A stretch of DNA of 64,000 nucleotides from Macrothele yani (Eukaryota; Arthropoda; Arachnida; Araneae; Macrothelidae): NCBI GenBank assembly GCA_039090855.1, contig CM077010.1:48378905-48442904 (forward strand), written 5' to 3'. The notes under the pieces are model-generated. The model ran no database searches. It had not been told where the DNA came from and worked only from the letters and a program-made list of their open reading frames with translations. The position numbers and the translations under genes were made by a program. Below, in pieces: positions 22,261 through 33,914 of this stretch. Position 1 is the stretch's first letter; every line of letters begins with the position of its first letter.

Positions 22261-22638
22261 CAAAACATCCCATATTATAGTTTTATGAATGCAACTGAAA
22301 GCATAGAGCTCATTCGCTATGTCATATTAGGAATACTTCTACATAAAACTCTTTAGTGCAGTGAAATATTTGTGTGAAATAATTTGCCAATCTGCAAGGC
22401 ATTGGAATATTTTTTTGAATGTGAAATTCCTACCGCATTTTAAATTGTAAGGATTAATCACTGGAGTGTGGACATTTACAATAAACCCTCTTTTAACACA
22501 GTTAGTTTTGCCCTTCAATCTTCACAAGCTGTGTTCACTTGAGTTATGAGGCACTGAGAGGACAGAAATCATGGGATACCTGGTTCCTGGGCAACGCATT
22601 GCTGTCACCCCTCACGCTAGTGGACTAACCCACTGGTA

Positions 22639-23926
22639 CAGAGAGTAAGTCGAAAGTTTTGCAATATTTGCATAAGCGCATGTGTTGCGGCGGGTATGTC
22701 ACCCCTGTTTAAACTAGTTCAAGTCGCTCGCTGCAGTCAGTCGAAAGGGATATAAAGTGGTAGCCATTGCTGTGAACAGCTTTGCATGTCGTCATTCTGT
22801 CTGTGGTTGGGACGCCTAAAAGATGAACAGCCACAACCGGCTAATTAGGGAACTTCTGCTTTACGAGTTTGAACTCAGCGATAAAGCTTCTCAAGCAACA
22901 CAAAGCATTTGTCATGTAAAATGGGAAAGTTCCATGGACCACAGCACCACAACCAAATGATTCAAGAAATTTCGCTCAGATGACAGAAACCTCAATGATC
23001 AGCGACGTTCAGGTAAGCCAAGAACCGTGGATTCAGAAGCCATGCACCAGGCTATAGGGGCAAATCACACAACCAGCACTCTGAGATTATCAGGCAAGCT
23101 GGGGGCATATTACAGACCACCATGGTTTGTCACCTTCAGGACCTTGGCAAGGTCTACAAGAGCTGCCGCATTGTCCCTTACGAACTGACGCCAGTTGAAG
23201 CAAACCGCCGAGTGGAAGTGTGCACAAAACTCCTAGAAAACCAGAGCGTTATACATTTCATCAAGAGAATTGTTATGTGTGATGAAAAATTGGTCTATAT
23301 CTGTAATCCTAACACACAATGGCAGTGGTTGAGCCCGCGCCAGCTTCCTGAACCTGTTACCAAACATTATTCGAGCACAAACTGATGCTCTGTGTCTGGT
23401 GGAATTTCGAGGGGATAATCCATTACAAATTTGTTCCAGACTGTCGGACCATCAACGCTAACCTCTACTCTGAACAGCTGGAGTGGATGTATCCTGTTCT
23501 GGAGGAGAAGCATCCGGCACTGGTCAACAGAAAGCGCACTCTTCTACAGCAGGACAACACTCGGCTTCATACCGCACAAACAACCCGGGCGAAACTCCAG
23601 AAACTTGAGGGCATCAAACTGATGCCACACCCAGCATATGGTGTGGACCTTGCCCATCAGATTATTACTTGTTCTGGTCCATGGCTCATTTCTTTCGTGG
23701 GCGGCACTTCAACAGCCAGGAAGAGGTGGCACCTGGGGTGAAGGATTTCATCACCTCGAAGGACAAGAACTGGTACCGCTGTGGAATCGAAGAACTGGTA
23801 GATAGATAGCTAAAGACGGTGCAATACGATGGCCTATACTTTGAATGCTATTCAGCTTTCGTCATAAAAGTACGTATGAAGACATAAAGTGATCCAAATA
23901 GTGCAAAACTTTCCACTCACCCTCTG
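22639..23926 (+). mobile_element. mariner-3, SETMAR/Hsmar1-like
   Basis: TIRs CAGAGAGTAAGTCGAAAGTT (22639) and, read inward from the right, CAGAGGGTGAGTGGAAAGTT (23926), with TA at 22637-22638 and 23927-23928. The length of about 1.29 kb is standard for mariner. The transposase remnant is in the same orientation. Confidence 0.9.
22823..23810 (+). pseudogene. mariner transposase, SETMAR-like, broken
   Basis: MNSHNRLIRELLLYEFELSD (22823) gives the N-terminal HTH; KKFRSDDRNLNDQRRSGKPR follows. In the catalytic half: VMCDEKLVYICNP (first Asp, about 23275), LCVWWNFEGIIHYKFVP (about 23388), QQDNTRLHTAQTTR (second Asp, about 23550) and HPAYGVDLAHQ, where the usual YSPDLSP is altered (about 23630). 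Frames break near 22960, 23120, 23385 and 23660. The overall motif order resembles the lineage behind vertebrate SETMAR. Confidence 0.83.
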
Positions 23927-24165
23927 TATATCGGTTTCGGAACATCACTGCATTCATGTAAACGGTAATTCAGTGTCATTGTGGATAAATGTTGTGAGTT
24001 AACAGAGTTTGAAAAAGGGATGATAGTGCGTACCCGATGCATGGGTCACTCTATCATGAGGTGTTACAGAAATTGCAGTAACCCCATTCAACAGTATTAA
24101 GGGTGTTTCAGGAATACGCCATTTCCGAATTAACATTGCATTATGGACAGAACTGTGGGCAGAGA

Positions 24166-24345
24166 AAGGTTGTGGATGAATGTCTGTCTCACATAGACAA
24201 GAAAGGTTGCCATTGATGTCTGTCAATGGTTGTGGATGATTGTCTGTCTTACATGGCAGAAATGTCTGTCAGAAAGGTTGTGGATGAATGTCTGTCTTAC
24301 ATGGCAGAGAAAGGTTGCCATTGATGTCTGTCTCACATAGTTGCA
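24166..24345 (+). repeat. Local tandem expansion inside Tc1-A
   Basis: The phrases GGTTGTGGATGAATGTCTGT and GAAAGGTTGCCATTGATGTC alternate, with GGTTGTGGATGA appearing three times. They replace the normal Tc1 sequence between the HTH domains and the core. Confidence 0.75.
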
Positions 24346-24364
24346 GCTAACCAGAGAGCAACAG

Positions 24365-25077
24365 CAGGATGTCTACTAGTCATGAAAATCATTAAAGTCA
24401 TGAATTCCGAAAAGGTTCATGAAAGTCACAAAAAAGTCATGAATTCAGAAAAGGATCATGAAAGTCAAGAAAAAGTCACTAATTTTGCTTTGGGGTCATG
24501 AATTTATTTTTATTTTTAACAATTGTTCATTTTCTGGTGGCAATCTAAGTAATTCTCCCTGCACCAACCACATAAGATGTAAATGTGGTTTCTACGTTAT
24601 ATAATGGCGCAAGTGTTGAAAAAAAGAAAAGGGCAGTTATGCTCCCTAACAAAGAACCGTTAAGGCAAAAAATGTTTTAGCATAGAAATATATGTATAAA
24701 ATATTTTAAAAATTGTGTGGTCAATTTAGCAATTTAAATTATACTGCTAATATAAGGTCATGACATTTTCAAATATAAATGTTGAAGAAAGGTGTGTAAC
24801 GGTGTCGTTTAGCACAATGTTTCAGTATTTCAACTTACTTCAGGGCAGTCAAAGTATGGTGAGTCAGATTTTTGTTATCAGCAGAAGAGCGGGGGCTACT
24901 TTTCCCGTAGAAAAGGGGGATGCATCATGTCTCCCATCTTTAATATGTGTATGTACGCATGTATGCATACATGGATATATGTAATACACAAACGAGTGTG
25001 CATGCAGCTTTCAATAATAGTCATGAAAATTGTTAATTGGTTATGAAATTGCATTTCCCAAATTTGGTGACACCCTG
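24365..25077. mobile_element. Non-autonomous hAT-like element (713 bp), 5-bp target duplication
   Basis: Starts CAGGATGTCTACTAGTCATG and ends GGTGACACCCTG, flanked by AACAG at 24360-24364 and 25078-25082. Removing it with one AACAG restores a continuous Tc1-type reading (EQQ then VTQITTNFN), so the duplication length is directly supported. The subterminal GTCATGAAA repeats match the autonomous relative at 52057-55990. No ORF of note. Confidence 0.86.
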
Positions 25078-25561
25078 AACAGTGACACAAATCACCACCA
25101 ACTTCAACAAGGGAGCTTCCAGAAATATCTCCATGATGACAATCAGGCAGTCATTAGCCACAGTAGGTTATGGGATCCACCAGCCAGCCAGAGTCTCATT
25201 GCTAACGAAACATCACTGGACTTTATACCTAAACTGGGCAAAAGAACATCAGCACTGGACCTTGGATGATTGGAGATGGTTCTCCTGGTCCAATGAGTCC
25301 CATTTCCAGTTATTTTGTATAGACAGGAGGGTGTGGACTGGTGGAAACTGCATGAAGTGACGGACCCAGCATGTCAACAAGGAACTGTACAGGCTGGTGG
25401 GTGATGGTCTGGGATGTGTTCAACTGGCACACGTTGGAACCTTTGGTATACCTAGATGCATCTGTGAATGGTCCATACTATGTGTCCATCCTTGTAGACC
25501 ATCTGCCTCCATTCATGATCATCATGCACCCACAGGAGCATGATGAACATGAACGAATATA

Positions 25562-26876
25562 CGAGGTCCATTCAAAAAGTTCCGAGACTAGGCCAATATA
25601 CAACAAAGTACTTATGTTACTTAAGTCTGGCTATGATCTTCCTCAAAGTAGTCTCCTTGGGCAGCGATACACTGCTGCCAGAATTTTTGCCACTGTTGGA
25701 ACACTCCCTGGGAATCCTGTTTGCAAATTATGTCAAGCACTGTCTGCGATTCGCGCTGGATCTCATCCACTGTTTCAAAATGGCAACCCTTAAGCTTCAT
25801 CTTCGGGAACAGAAAAAAGTCACAGGAGACCAAATCTGGCGAGTAAGGTGGGTGAGGAAGAGTAGCCATGCTGTTGCGGCTGCAAAACTGGGGTGTTGCT
25901 AATACTCTGTGAGCTGCTGCATTGTCATGATGGAGCAGGAAATCGCCCCTGTGCCACATTTCAGGTTGTTTGCGGCGAATGTCCTCACTAAAATGCTACA
26001 GAACACTGCAGTAAAAACAGGGCGGTGACGGTCTGGCCCTGGGGGACAAATTCATGGTGCACAACCCCCACGAATGTTGATGAACACGATAAGCATGCTT
26101 TTGGTTGTCCTTACGGACCTTTCAGGCCTTCTTGGGTCGTGGAGATGCTGGGCTCTTCCACTACAATGACTGTTGTTTGGTCTCCGGGTCGTAGCCGTAG
26201 ACCCAAGTCTCGTCCCCAGTGATGACCCTCAACAGGAACGTTGGTTCATTCACCACCTGCTGATGAAAATCTTGACAGAGTTCGACAGGGAGCGCCTCCT
26301 GTTCGGGGTTCAGAATCTTTGGCACAAACTTTTCAGTAATGTGGTGCATGTTCAAAACCGACATCAGAATTTCTTGCACTGTTCCATATGACACATTGAC
26401 GATGGTAGCAATGTCTTGAATGGTTCTCCGATGATCCTCATGCACCAGTTTCCTAATTTAGTCCACATTTTCGGGGGGTTGCTAATGAACGGTCGCCTTA
26501 ACCTCTCGTCATCTTCCAGTGACTTTCTGCCGCTCTTGAAGTGCGAGTGCCACCAAAACACCTCGTACAACTTATTGCTTCATTGCCATAAGCCTGCCGC
26601 AACATTTCATGTGTCTCCATTCCCGATTTGCCGAGTTTGACGCAGAATTTGATGTTCGCTCACTGCTCTAGTTTGCAGTCCATACCGAAATCGCAGCTGT
26701 GTTCTGCACGTGGTCACCAAATATCGTGTAGCACAGCTCTCGATGTTCATAGAACGATGCCACTCGGCACAATGACTCATGAAGGTCACTGCCCTCGACC
26801 AGCTGTTCACGCACCTGCGTACTGCCATCTGTTGGTGCGCTATGTAGCTAGTCTCAGAACTTTTGATCACACAACA
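25562..26876 (-). mobile_element. mariner-4, 1.3 kb
   Basis: The left TIR region CGAGGTCCATTCAAAAAGTT and the right end, read inward, TGTTGTGTGATCAAAAGTTC share AAAAGTTCYGAGACT. TA at 25560-25561 and 26877-26878. A different mariner family from mariner-1/2/6. It has landed at the 3' end of Tc1-A and abuts Tc1-B. Confidence 0.87.
25625..26640 (-). pseudogene. mariner transposase, broken
   Basis: Reading leftward: HFKSGRKSLEDDERLRRPFI (about 26535-26480), RRTIQDIATIVNVSYGTVQE (second HTH, about 26430), ITGDETWVYGYDPETKQQS (first catalytic Asp, about 26210), LLHHDNAAAHRVLA (second, about 25935) and HPPYSPDLVSCDFFLF (third, about 25850), consistent with DD34D. Several frameshifts separate these. 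The C-terminus ends CIAAQGDYFEED at about 25640. Confidence 0.86.
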
Positions 26877-26880
26877 TATA

Positions 26881-28299
26881 CATGCTGTAGCAAAAAATCT
26901 GCACACCATGAATAATCATCTGACAAGCGCAAAACTTAACATGCAAATACCTCTGAGCCAGACATGCATATGATACAAAATGCACAGCCAATGAACACAC
27001 AGAGCGTGTGTAACGCACATCGGAAATACGCACCCCAGCACACAAATAAGGTCCATTGCTTGGCCGCTGCATCAATTTGTGTGGCTGCTGTGGTACAGTT
27101 GTTAGTAGTAGCAAATGAGAAGGCCTCGAAGACCCACCCGACGACGTTACAACCAGTTGAGGGAGCTCGAGAGAGGGCGCATCACCGCACTCCCAGAAGC
27201 AGGCTGGTCATACTGATGTATCGCCCGCCACGAGTGTCGGCGCGATGATGCAGTCAGACGATGTCGCTACCAGTGGTTTCAGCAGGACATCGATAACTGT
27301 CAAGAGGGCAGCAGCACTCCTCGAATGATGAATTCTTGTCAGGATTGTGCAATAGTGTGAGCTGCCAGACGCACAATGGCGCTTCACTATCTGCCATTCA
27401 GAGGCACCTACCCACATTTCCTGGATGCTTAGTGTCATGTAGCACCATTGGAAGAAGGCTCGCAGAGGCTGGACTCCATTGTCGGCGATCGTTGCGTCGG
27501 ATACTACTAACGCCTAGACATCGCCAGCAACGCTTTGTCTGGTATTGCAACTGCGCAGGTTGGAATGTATTGGATTGGAGCTGTATTGTGTTCAGCAATG
27601 AATCCCGGTTTTCCCTGGGCTCGGATGACCGGAGAATTCGTGTGTGTAAGAGCCCTGGCCAACGCTGCTCACCCAACATTGTGGAGAGGCATACGTCCAT
27701 AACACCTGGCGTTTCAGTTTGGGGAGCCCATAGCCTATGATACCCGTTCATCATTAGTGATCTTTCGTAACAGTGTAATGGCCCGCCTATACGTTGATGA
27801 GATCCTGTGACCTGTGGTATTGCGAATGCTGTCAAGTCTGTCGGCGGCTATCTTTCAGCAAGATTAATACCTGTCCACACATGGCGAGCGTCTCCACGGA
27901 TTGTTTGTGTGGTGTCACAATCCTCCCTTGGCCTGCCTGATCGTCGGACCTCTCCCCAATCGAACACATTTGGGACCTCGTAGGATGCTGGCTCCAGCCG
28001 TCGCACAGTGTGAGTGAACTGGCTGCGCAATTACAGCGGATCTGCCAGAAACTTCCACAGGACAGCATTCAACGTCTGTATGAGTCCACGCTGGACCACA
28101 TTTCCTCATGCATTGCTGCCAGAGGTGGCCATACACGTTACTAAGATGTAATTATTCTGAACCTATATCTGCTCAATAAATGGAGGGATTGCTCTCAAAT
28201 TTAAATAATTTTGTCCTCTTAGTCTCCTCATTGCTCATGTCAAATTTCATCATGATCGGACCATTTTTCCAGGTACGCGGATTTTTTTGCTACAGATTG
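26881..28299 (+). mobile_element. Tc1-B: Tc1-like element
   Basis: Left end CTGTAGCAAAAAATCTGC (from 26885) and right end, read inward, CTGTAGCAAAAAAATCCGC (to 28295); TA at 26879-26880 and about 28300-28301. It begins exactly where mariner-4 ends, with adjacent TA dinucleotides. Confidence 0.83.
27116..28143 (+). pseudogene. Tc1-like transposase (DD34E), broken
   Basis: An N-terminal arginine-rich start (MRRPRRRRYNQLRELERGRI, about 27116) leads into an HTH region. RRILLTPRHRQQRFVWYCNC and CIVFSNESRFSLGSDDRRIR (about 27586-27645) mark catalytic motif 1, where SDES reads SNES. GVSVWGAHS follows at about 27705. DQDN/SPDLSPIEH-type motifs near 27860-27970 are degraded (SPIEHIWDL is readable at about 27953). 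Several frameshifts are present; inactive. Confidence 0.8.
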
Positions 28300-28301
28300 T
28301 A

Positions 28302-28603
28302 TTTTAGTAATAGAAATGACTTACCACAGATATTATGTGTAGTGTATTTACCACAATTTGTGGGCTAAGAGCTGATGCTTTTATGGTAAAAAAAGTACAA
28401 TTAAATTATCCGCCTTGCAGCCTGTCCCTTCACTCATCAGATGAAGGAAACAAATGATGTCTTAAAATACATTGTTCTGATTATGGTAAAATTTAAAAAA
28501 AATACCTTTCTGTGCATGGTTTTATAAATTTTATATATTTGTTATGATCAATGATTTCCTGCACATCTTAGTTCTAGTTTACATAATGGCTGTTATTTTT
28601 CAG

Positions 28604-28607
<4 letters not shown>
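28302..28607. other. Intron sequence, nothing recognised
   Basis: AT-rich spacer between Tc1-B and the CT/GT microsatellite. Confidence 0.5.
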
Positions 28608-28679
<72 letters not shown>

Positions 28680-28685
28680 TGTGTG
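28608..28685. repeat. (CT)n(GT)n microsatellite
   Basis: About 27 CT units followed directly by about 11 GT units. It lies at the 3' (left) boundary of a minus-strand LINE-B fragment. Confidence 0.97.
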
Positions 28686-28694
28686 AAGCAGTTC

Positions 28695-29690
28695 ATGATT
28701 AAAAACCTTTCTGCCTCTGAAAATTCCACGAGAATATTTCTACGCTGATTTCTGTTGCCATGACTAAATTTACCTACTGCAATTTCATTCTGTAGCAGTT
28801 GTGCCCTATTTTCGCATTGAAATCATAATGATCCCTAAGTGCTGAATTTCCTTATAATTGAAATCATAATGATCCCTAAGTGCTTTATTTATTTAGAAGC
28901 TGAATTTCCTTGTAAAACTCAATTTCTTCCTCAGGATGACTAGTGATGGGTATGTAAGCTTGAATGATCTGAATCTGGTATCGTTTTGAGAGTTGAATAA
29001 CAAGTCATGCAGCTCTGTCCGAGGAACCTTCAACTTCTAGAACACTGTCCTTCAATTTCTTGTTTATTATAAATCCAACACCACTAATTCTGCCAGTATC
29101 TGTCACATCCTAGTAGAAGGGATGTTCACTTTTTAGTTCACCAAGATCCTCTCCTTTTGTTCATATCTCAGTTAGCCCGACAATGTCCCACTTGAATTTT
29201 TAAAATTCCTCCTCTAATTTGAGGAGCCTTGAATCAGAAGATAGAGTTCGTCCATTCAGCGTAGCCAAGGTCAGCACCAGATGCTAGCCTAATCCAGTCC
29301 TTCAGTGATTGTTAGCACCCTCTGCCTTCAAGTAGCACTGGGTGCTGCCTTGGCCAGGTACATTCCAGCTGCCAGAGACTGAGGGCCAGTTTTTGAGCTG
29401 TGGAATCATTGGGGGGCGGGGGGGCATACTTCAACACACTGGCCACAAGTGTGTTGGTGAGTGTGGGATAGCATTTCCTCTAATCCTGTTGGTATTGTTA
29501 TACCACTATGTGACAATCACACAGCCCTTTCAGTGGGAACAGGATGCACTGTGAGAAGGCAGGGTTGACCTTTGCCAAGAAGCTATAATATTTTTGCACA
29601 TCCCCTGACCTTGCATCCCTATGTATCTGGGTGGGTGGATGTTTTAATTAGCCTTTGTCAAAATAAATTTAGCCTTTGTCAAAATAAAGT
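28695..29690 (-). mobile_element. LINE-B fragment (5' region with endonuclease part)
   Basis: Aligns by eye with 62835-63720 of the full LINE-B: CTTTCTGCCTCTGAAAATTC, CTGGTATCGTTTTGAGAGTT and GGCCAGGTACATTCCAGCTG blocks in the same order. It is diverged, with a short internal duplication (AAATCATAATGATCCCTAAG at 28821 and 28860). It encodes a degraded endonuclease, with no continuous frame. Confidence 0.85.
29651..29690. repeat. 20-bp tandem duplication
   Basis: GCCTTTGTCAAAATAAATTT is followed directly by a near-identical copy, just upstream of mariner-5. Confidence 0.85.
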
Positions 29691-29838
29691 ATATATACAA
29701 GGGGCATCCTGAAAGTAATGCCTCCTCCTTAATAACTTTTGAAATTTTTAAGTGATTTTAATGAAACTGCACTGACATGTATTATGAAATGTTACCAATG
29801 TGGGAACAATTTTTTTTTCAGAATCGGAAATAAAGATC

Positions 29839-30820
29839 ATGAATGCCATAGAAAAGCAGCGAGTCATAATTAAATTCCTGGAAAAAGAGGGATCTGAGGC
29901 TCCAGAAGTCCACGGAAGACTCCTGGTGGTGTATATCGATATCACAATCGATATCAGTAATGTTCAAAGATAGGTAAAGAGGTTTTGAGAGGGAGAAAGT
30001 TCAGTGTCGGACAAACAATGGAGTGGAAGACCTGCAACTGCAGTGACATGCCAACAGGCAATGAGCAAAAGAAACTCATCACAGCTGATCGTCATGTCAC
30101 CGTCCAGGAGCTGAGTGATGCAATTCATTGTGGCCATAGTGCTGTGGAAACATTAATTAGGGATCTGGGCTACAGAAAAATTTGTTCAAAGTGGATGCCA
30201 AGAAACCTAAGTGGTGAACAATGTGAACAAAGGGTAGACATGCGCCGTAACCTCTTAAACTGTTATGAGAGAGAGGGTGAGGTGTTTTTCTCTAATGTTG
30301 TGACAGGGGGTGAAACCTGGGTGTTCTTTCATGACCTAAAAACAAAATGTGCACCAATGGAATGGCACTGCACAATCTCATCTCAACAGAAAAAGGTGAA
30401 AAAACTCATTCTGCAGGAAAAGTAATGGTGACAATTTTCTGGGACAAACATGGTGTCATTTTGACTGATTTCCTTGAACAGGGTATAACAATAAACAGTG
30501 CTCACTATGTGCAGACATTGAAGAAGCTAAAGGCAGCTATCAGAAGGAAAAGACGTGATATTCCACTTCCTAGTGTTGTTTTACACCATGATAGCGCACG
30601 TCCCCATACCTCAGTGGAGTGGACAGTGATGCCCAACCACTCTACAGTCCTGATTTGGCTCCCCCAGACTTTTTCCTGTTTGCCCCTTTGAAAAACACCC
30701 TTCATGGGGAATGTTTGGATGATGGGACAGACGTTTAACTGGCTGTGAACTCATGGGTGAAACAATAGCCTCGGGAATTTTTCCAAAATGGATTTTACCA
30801 ATGAGTTCAAAAATGGCGGA
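29839..30820 (+). pseudogene. mariner-5 transposase, broken
   Basis: It starts MNAIEKQRVIIKFLEKEGSE (29839). ITADRHVTVQELSDAIHCGH (second HTH, about 30075) and KWMPRNLSGEQ precede VTGGETWVFFHD (about 30300), where the catalytic Asp reads Gly. HHDSARPHTS (second Asp, about 30585) and a YSPDLAPPDFFLF stretch in a shifted frame (about 30640-30680) follow. It is frameshifted more than once and cannot be active. Confidence 0.83.
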
Positions 30821-30824
30821 AATA

Positions 30825-32070
30825 CAGTGAAGTACCAGAAAAACTAGTACAGACAAGCTTATGCAAAATACATAACAACGTCACCTATGCGCGTATATAA
30901 AGCGATAGACATCCTTGCCAGCTGTCAGAGCTGTTTTCGGCATGAGAATGACAAGTAATAACGATTTAAGAGATTTTCAGTGCAGTGTCATAGTTGGCGC
31001 TCGTGAGATGGGCCATAGTATTTTGGAGGTAGAAACAAAGTTCGGATTTTCACGGACGACCATTGTAAGGATGTACTGTGACTACAAGAATTCCGGCGAA
31101 ACCTACGATATCAGTGTGGCCATAAAAAGACATTGGGTGAACGTGACCATCGTCAGCTGTCAAGAATCGTTTCACATGATAGACGTGCAACACTCTCGCA
31201 GGTATCATCGGAATTCAATGCTGGAGCCTCAACAAGCATCAGCGTCTGGACTGTACAACGTACCCTGCACGATATGGGCTTTGGGAGCAGATGCCCAACT
31301 CGAGTCCCCTTGATGGGTGCACGACACAGAGCTATGCGCCTCGCTTGGGCACGGCAACACCGCCACTGGACACTTGATGACTGGAAACAAGTAGCTGGTC
31401 TGACGAGTCGCGTTTCCAACTGTGTCGGGCAGATGAAAGGATTCGTGTGTGCGCAAACCCCATTAAGCCATGGATCCCGCCTGTCAACAGGGAACTGTAT
31501 CTGGTATGTGTCTGGTACGTTGTACAGTCCAGACGCTGATGCTTGTTGAGAACTGTATCGGCTGGGGGGGGGGGTCCATAATGGTATGTAGTGTTTTAAG
31601 CTGGACTTCACTGGGACCCCTGGTACATCTACAAAAGTCTGTGATGGGCCAACTCTATGTGCACATCTTTTCTGACGAGGTACACCCGTTCATGTCCTGC
31701 ATTCATGCTGATGGGTTGGTCTCTTCCAACAGGACAACGCACCTCCACACAAGTGTTGGGACCCCACATTATGGTTAGAGGAGCATTCATCTGAGTTTGG
31801 GGTGTTGCCATTCCCACCCAAGTCCCCAGATCTGAACGTGATAGAACACATTTGGGATGCCATGCAACACGCTGTCGTACACAGGAATCCGAGACCTCGG
31901 AATACACCCAATTTGTGGAACGCTCTGAAGGAAGTAAGGTGTGCATTGCCTGCAACATATTTCCAGAAGCTAGTGGAGTCCATGCCCCGTCGTATTTCTG
32001 CAGTCCTGCGCTCCCGTGGGGGACCTACCAAGTATTAGACTGGTGTACCAGTTTTTCTGGCACTTCAGTG
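30825..32070 (+). mobile_element. Tc1-C copy 1, nested in mariner-5
   Basis: TIRs CAGTGAAGTACCAGAAAAAC (30825) and, read inward from the right, CACTGAAGTGCCAGAAAAAC (32070); TA at 30823-30824 and 32071-32072. Length 1246 bp. It has a closely related copy in opposite orientation at 56141-57380. Confidence 0.92.
30942..32038 (+). pseudogene. Tc1-C transposase, frameshifted, with a 48-bp templated insert
   Basis: Begins MRMTSNNDLRDFQC (30942) and ends RGGPTKY (stop at about 32036-32038), the full length of its sister copy. Intact stretches include GERDHRQLSRIVSHDRRATL (about 31134), SPDLNVIEHIWDAM with the catalytic Glu (about 31827) and FQKLVESMPRRISAVLRS. Frames break near 31105, around the first catalytic Asp (about 31400), at the insertion 31502-31549 and near 31720. 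Confidence 0.87.
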
Positions 32071-32209
32071 TATATAGAAAGTAAAGGACTATATGCTAGC
32101 ATTATTATTAATATGTCCAAGTATTTTGCCACCAAGTTTTACATTTTTGCTGCTACAAATAAAAATCTTATGAGGGACGAGGCATTACTTTCAGGATGCC
32201 CTTTGTGTA

Positions 32210-33415
32210 TATAGTATAATTGGTTTCTTTTCTTTTTTTTTTTTTTTTTTTTTCTGCTGTGGATTTTTTATTGGACTTAAGGAAATCCTGTGTGCACTAC
32301 TGACCAGTCAGTAACCACTTCTTGAACTGCACACATCATCTTCACCCAACCCTATTATTCTTTGTTTTACATGGTGGAACTTTATTATTATGTACTTCTG
32401 TAAACCTGAGCATGCTATATCAGTGGTGGTAAAGATCACAGACAATTTCCTATGGACTTTGTACTAATTTACAATCGCTGGAATACCACCAGTTACAAAT
32501 ACATTTTTTTTATAATAACCAAACTGTCTTACTAAATCATGTCTTATTACATACAGTATGACCCCAAAATAAATTGTACCAAAGTTTGGCTTTGTACTCT
32601 GAATAGGAATGTTTTGTGAATGGTTGCATTGTAATTGCATTCAGGGTTCAAGAAAAAACCTTCATTGTTGGGCATTGTTTTCATACATAGGCAAGAGCTC
32701 TGAAAGAAGGCAAGTGAGAAAATGGCATGTGAGCATTTTGAGGAAAATCTTTAAAAATCACTCTCATTTAAGCAACTGATTTTCCTGCTAGTAGAGATAT
32801 TTCAAGATACTAGAACAGTGGTACCTCAGCAGGAGTAGCATGTGGGGAAAGTGCTTGACAAAATTATCAGATCACCAAGGAAAAGTAATTAGTGAATAAC
32901 AGAAGAACTGGCTATTGAAAGATGTTCTTTGTGGAGAATAGTTCATGAATTAAAGAATGCTTCTCATACAATTTGCTAGTTAAGCAGAGAGTACAAGAAC
33001 TGAATATGTTACAACAAACATCTTTGTGTTTTGTTGCTGGGGTTCTTTAAGTTTGCACTGTGATATGTGGTTTTCTGAAGAAAAAATTCCAGCTGTTGTT
33101 GTAAAGATAAATCAATGAACAGACTGCAAGATTCCTATGTTTTTAGCAATCAGATGAGTTCCTGGAACATCACTGTGGCAATGAAATCACCCTCTTTTGT
33201 GCCTATCCAGGCATGGTTTTCGTAGAGTTTGTTTCCTTCCTTGGAGATAAAGTAAATTTGTGATGATGAATCAAACATGTTGCTTATAAGAAATTAGAAG
33301 CTTTTTTTTTTTTTTTTGCATGATCTTAAATGCTCCTGCCAGTCAAGAAATTTACCTTTGGGTACCTAGTGATTTCAATAAGACAGAATTACAGTGCATG
33401 TGAAGAATAGGAATA
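32210..33415. other. Intron sequence, nothing recognised
   Basis: AT-rich, with T-runs at about 32230-32253 and 33303-33317. No exon or element terminus was recognised. Confidence 0.5.
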
Positions 33416-33419
33416 GAAG

Positions 33420-33912
33420 AAGAAACATAAGAGTTGTTTGTGTGCTGGAGAAATGCATTACTTATGGAGGGTTTGTGGCAAGGCACGCTCTGATTGTGTG
33501 AAGAATGAAGATGTGTTGCAGTTGTGTAATGTGAAGCAAAATGTTGTTAGCAAGGTGGAGACTAATATAATATGCTTCGGTAGTTTGGCCATGTTGAAAG
33601 AATGAGTAATGAGATGCTTACTGAGAACATCTTTTTTAGCGCGAGTGGCAGAAAGGAAAAGCAGAGGAAGTCATGGGAGGATCATATTCAGGAGTGTCTG
33701 CATGAGAAAAAGATTATGAGTATGAAGTATAGAAGATCTTGTGTACAGCGTGTGATGGATGTCAATGAAGCCTGAATTGTATGTCAAGATCGCTGTAAAT
33801 GGATGTTTCATATGGCAACAGTAAGTAAAAATTATCTGGTAGTTTGTATTTCTTTTTGGAGCTAACCTCTGAATCTCAGAGAACAGCTTAGTGAGATGAT
33901 GATGATGATGTG
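33420..33912 (+). mobile_element. LINE-A copy 3: 3' fragment
   Basis: Matches the C-terminal coding region and 3' UTR of LINE-A (GTGCTGGAGAAATG, AATGTGAAGCAAAATGTTGT, GAATCTCAGAGAACAGCTTA) and ends in GAT repeats at about 33895-33912. Several indels; only a 5'-truncated tail. Confidence 0.9.
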
Positions 33913-33914
33913 AA

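Larger units (their letters stand above)
23985..25558 (+). mobile_element. Tc1-A: Tc1-like element remnant carrying a hAT-like insertion
   Basis: The N-terminal region (LTEFEKGMIVRTRCMGHSIM, about 24001) and the core region after 25078 (GASRNISM, HWTLDDWRWFSWSNESHFQL) belong to one Tc1-like transposase interrupted at 24365-25077. DD34E motif 1 reads WSNES instead of WSDES. 24166-24345 is scrambled by local repeats. No convincing left terminus was found and the 3' part appears lost at mariner-4, so the boundaries are approximate. Confidence 0.72.
29698..32207 (+). mobile_element. mariner-5, split by a nested Tc1 element
   Basis: Ends share GGGCATCCTGAAAGTAATGC (left about 29702; right inverted at about 32182-32203). 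TA at 29696-29697 and 32208-32209. Its own sequence outside the Tc1 insert (30825-32070) is about 1.26 kb, typical of mariner. Confidence 0.87.
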
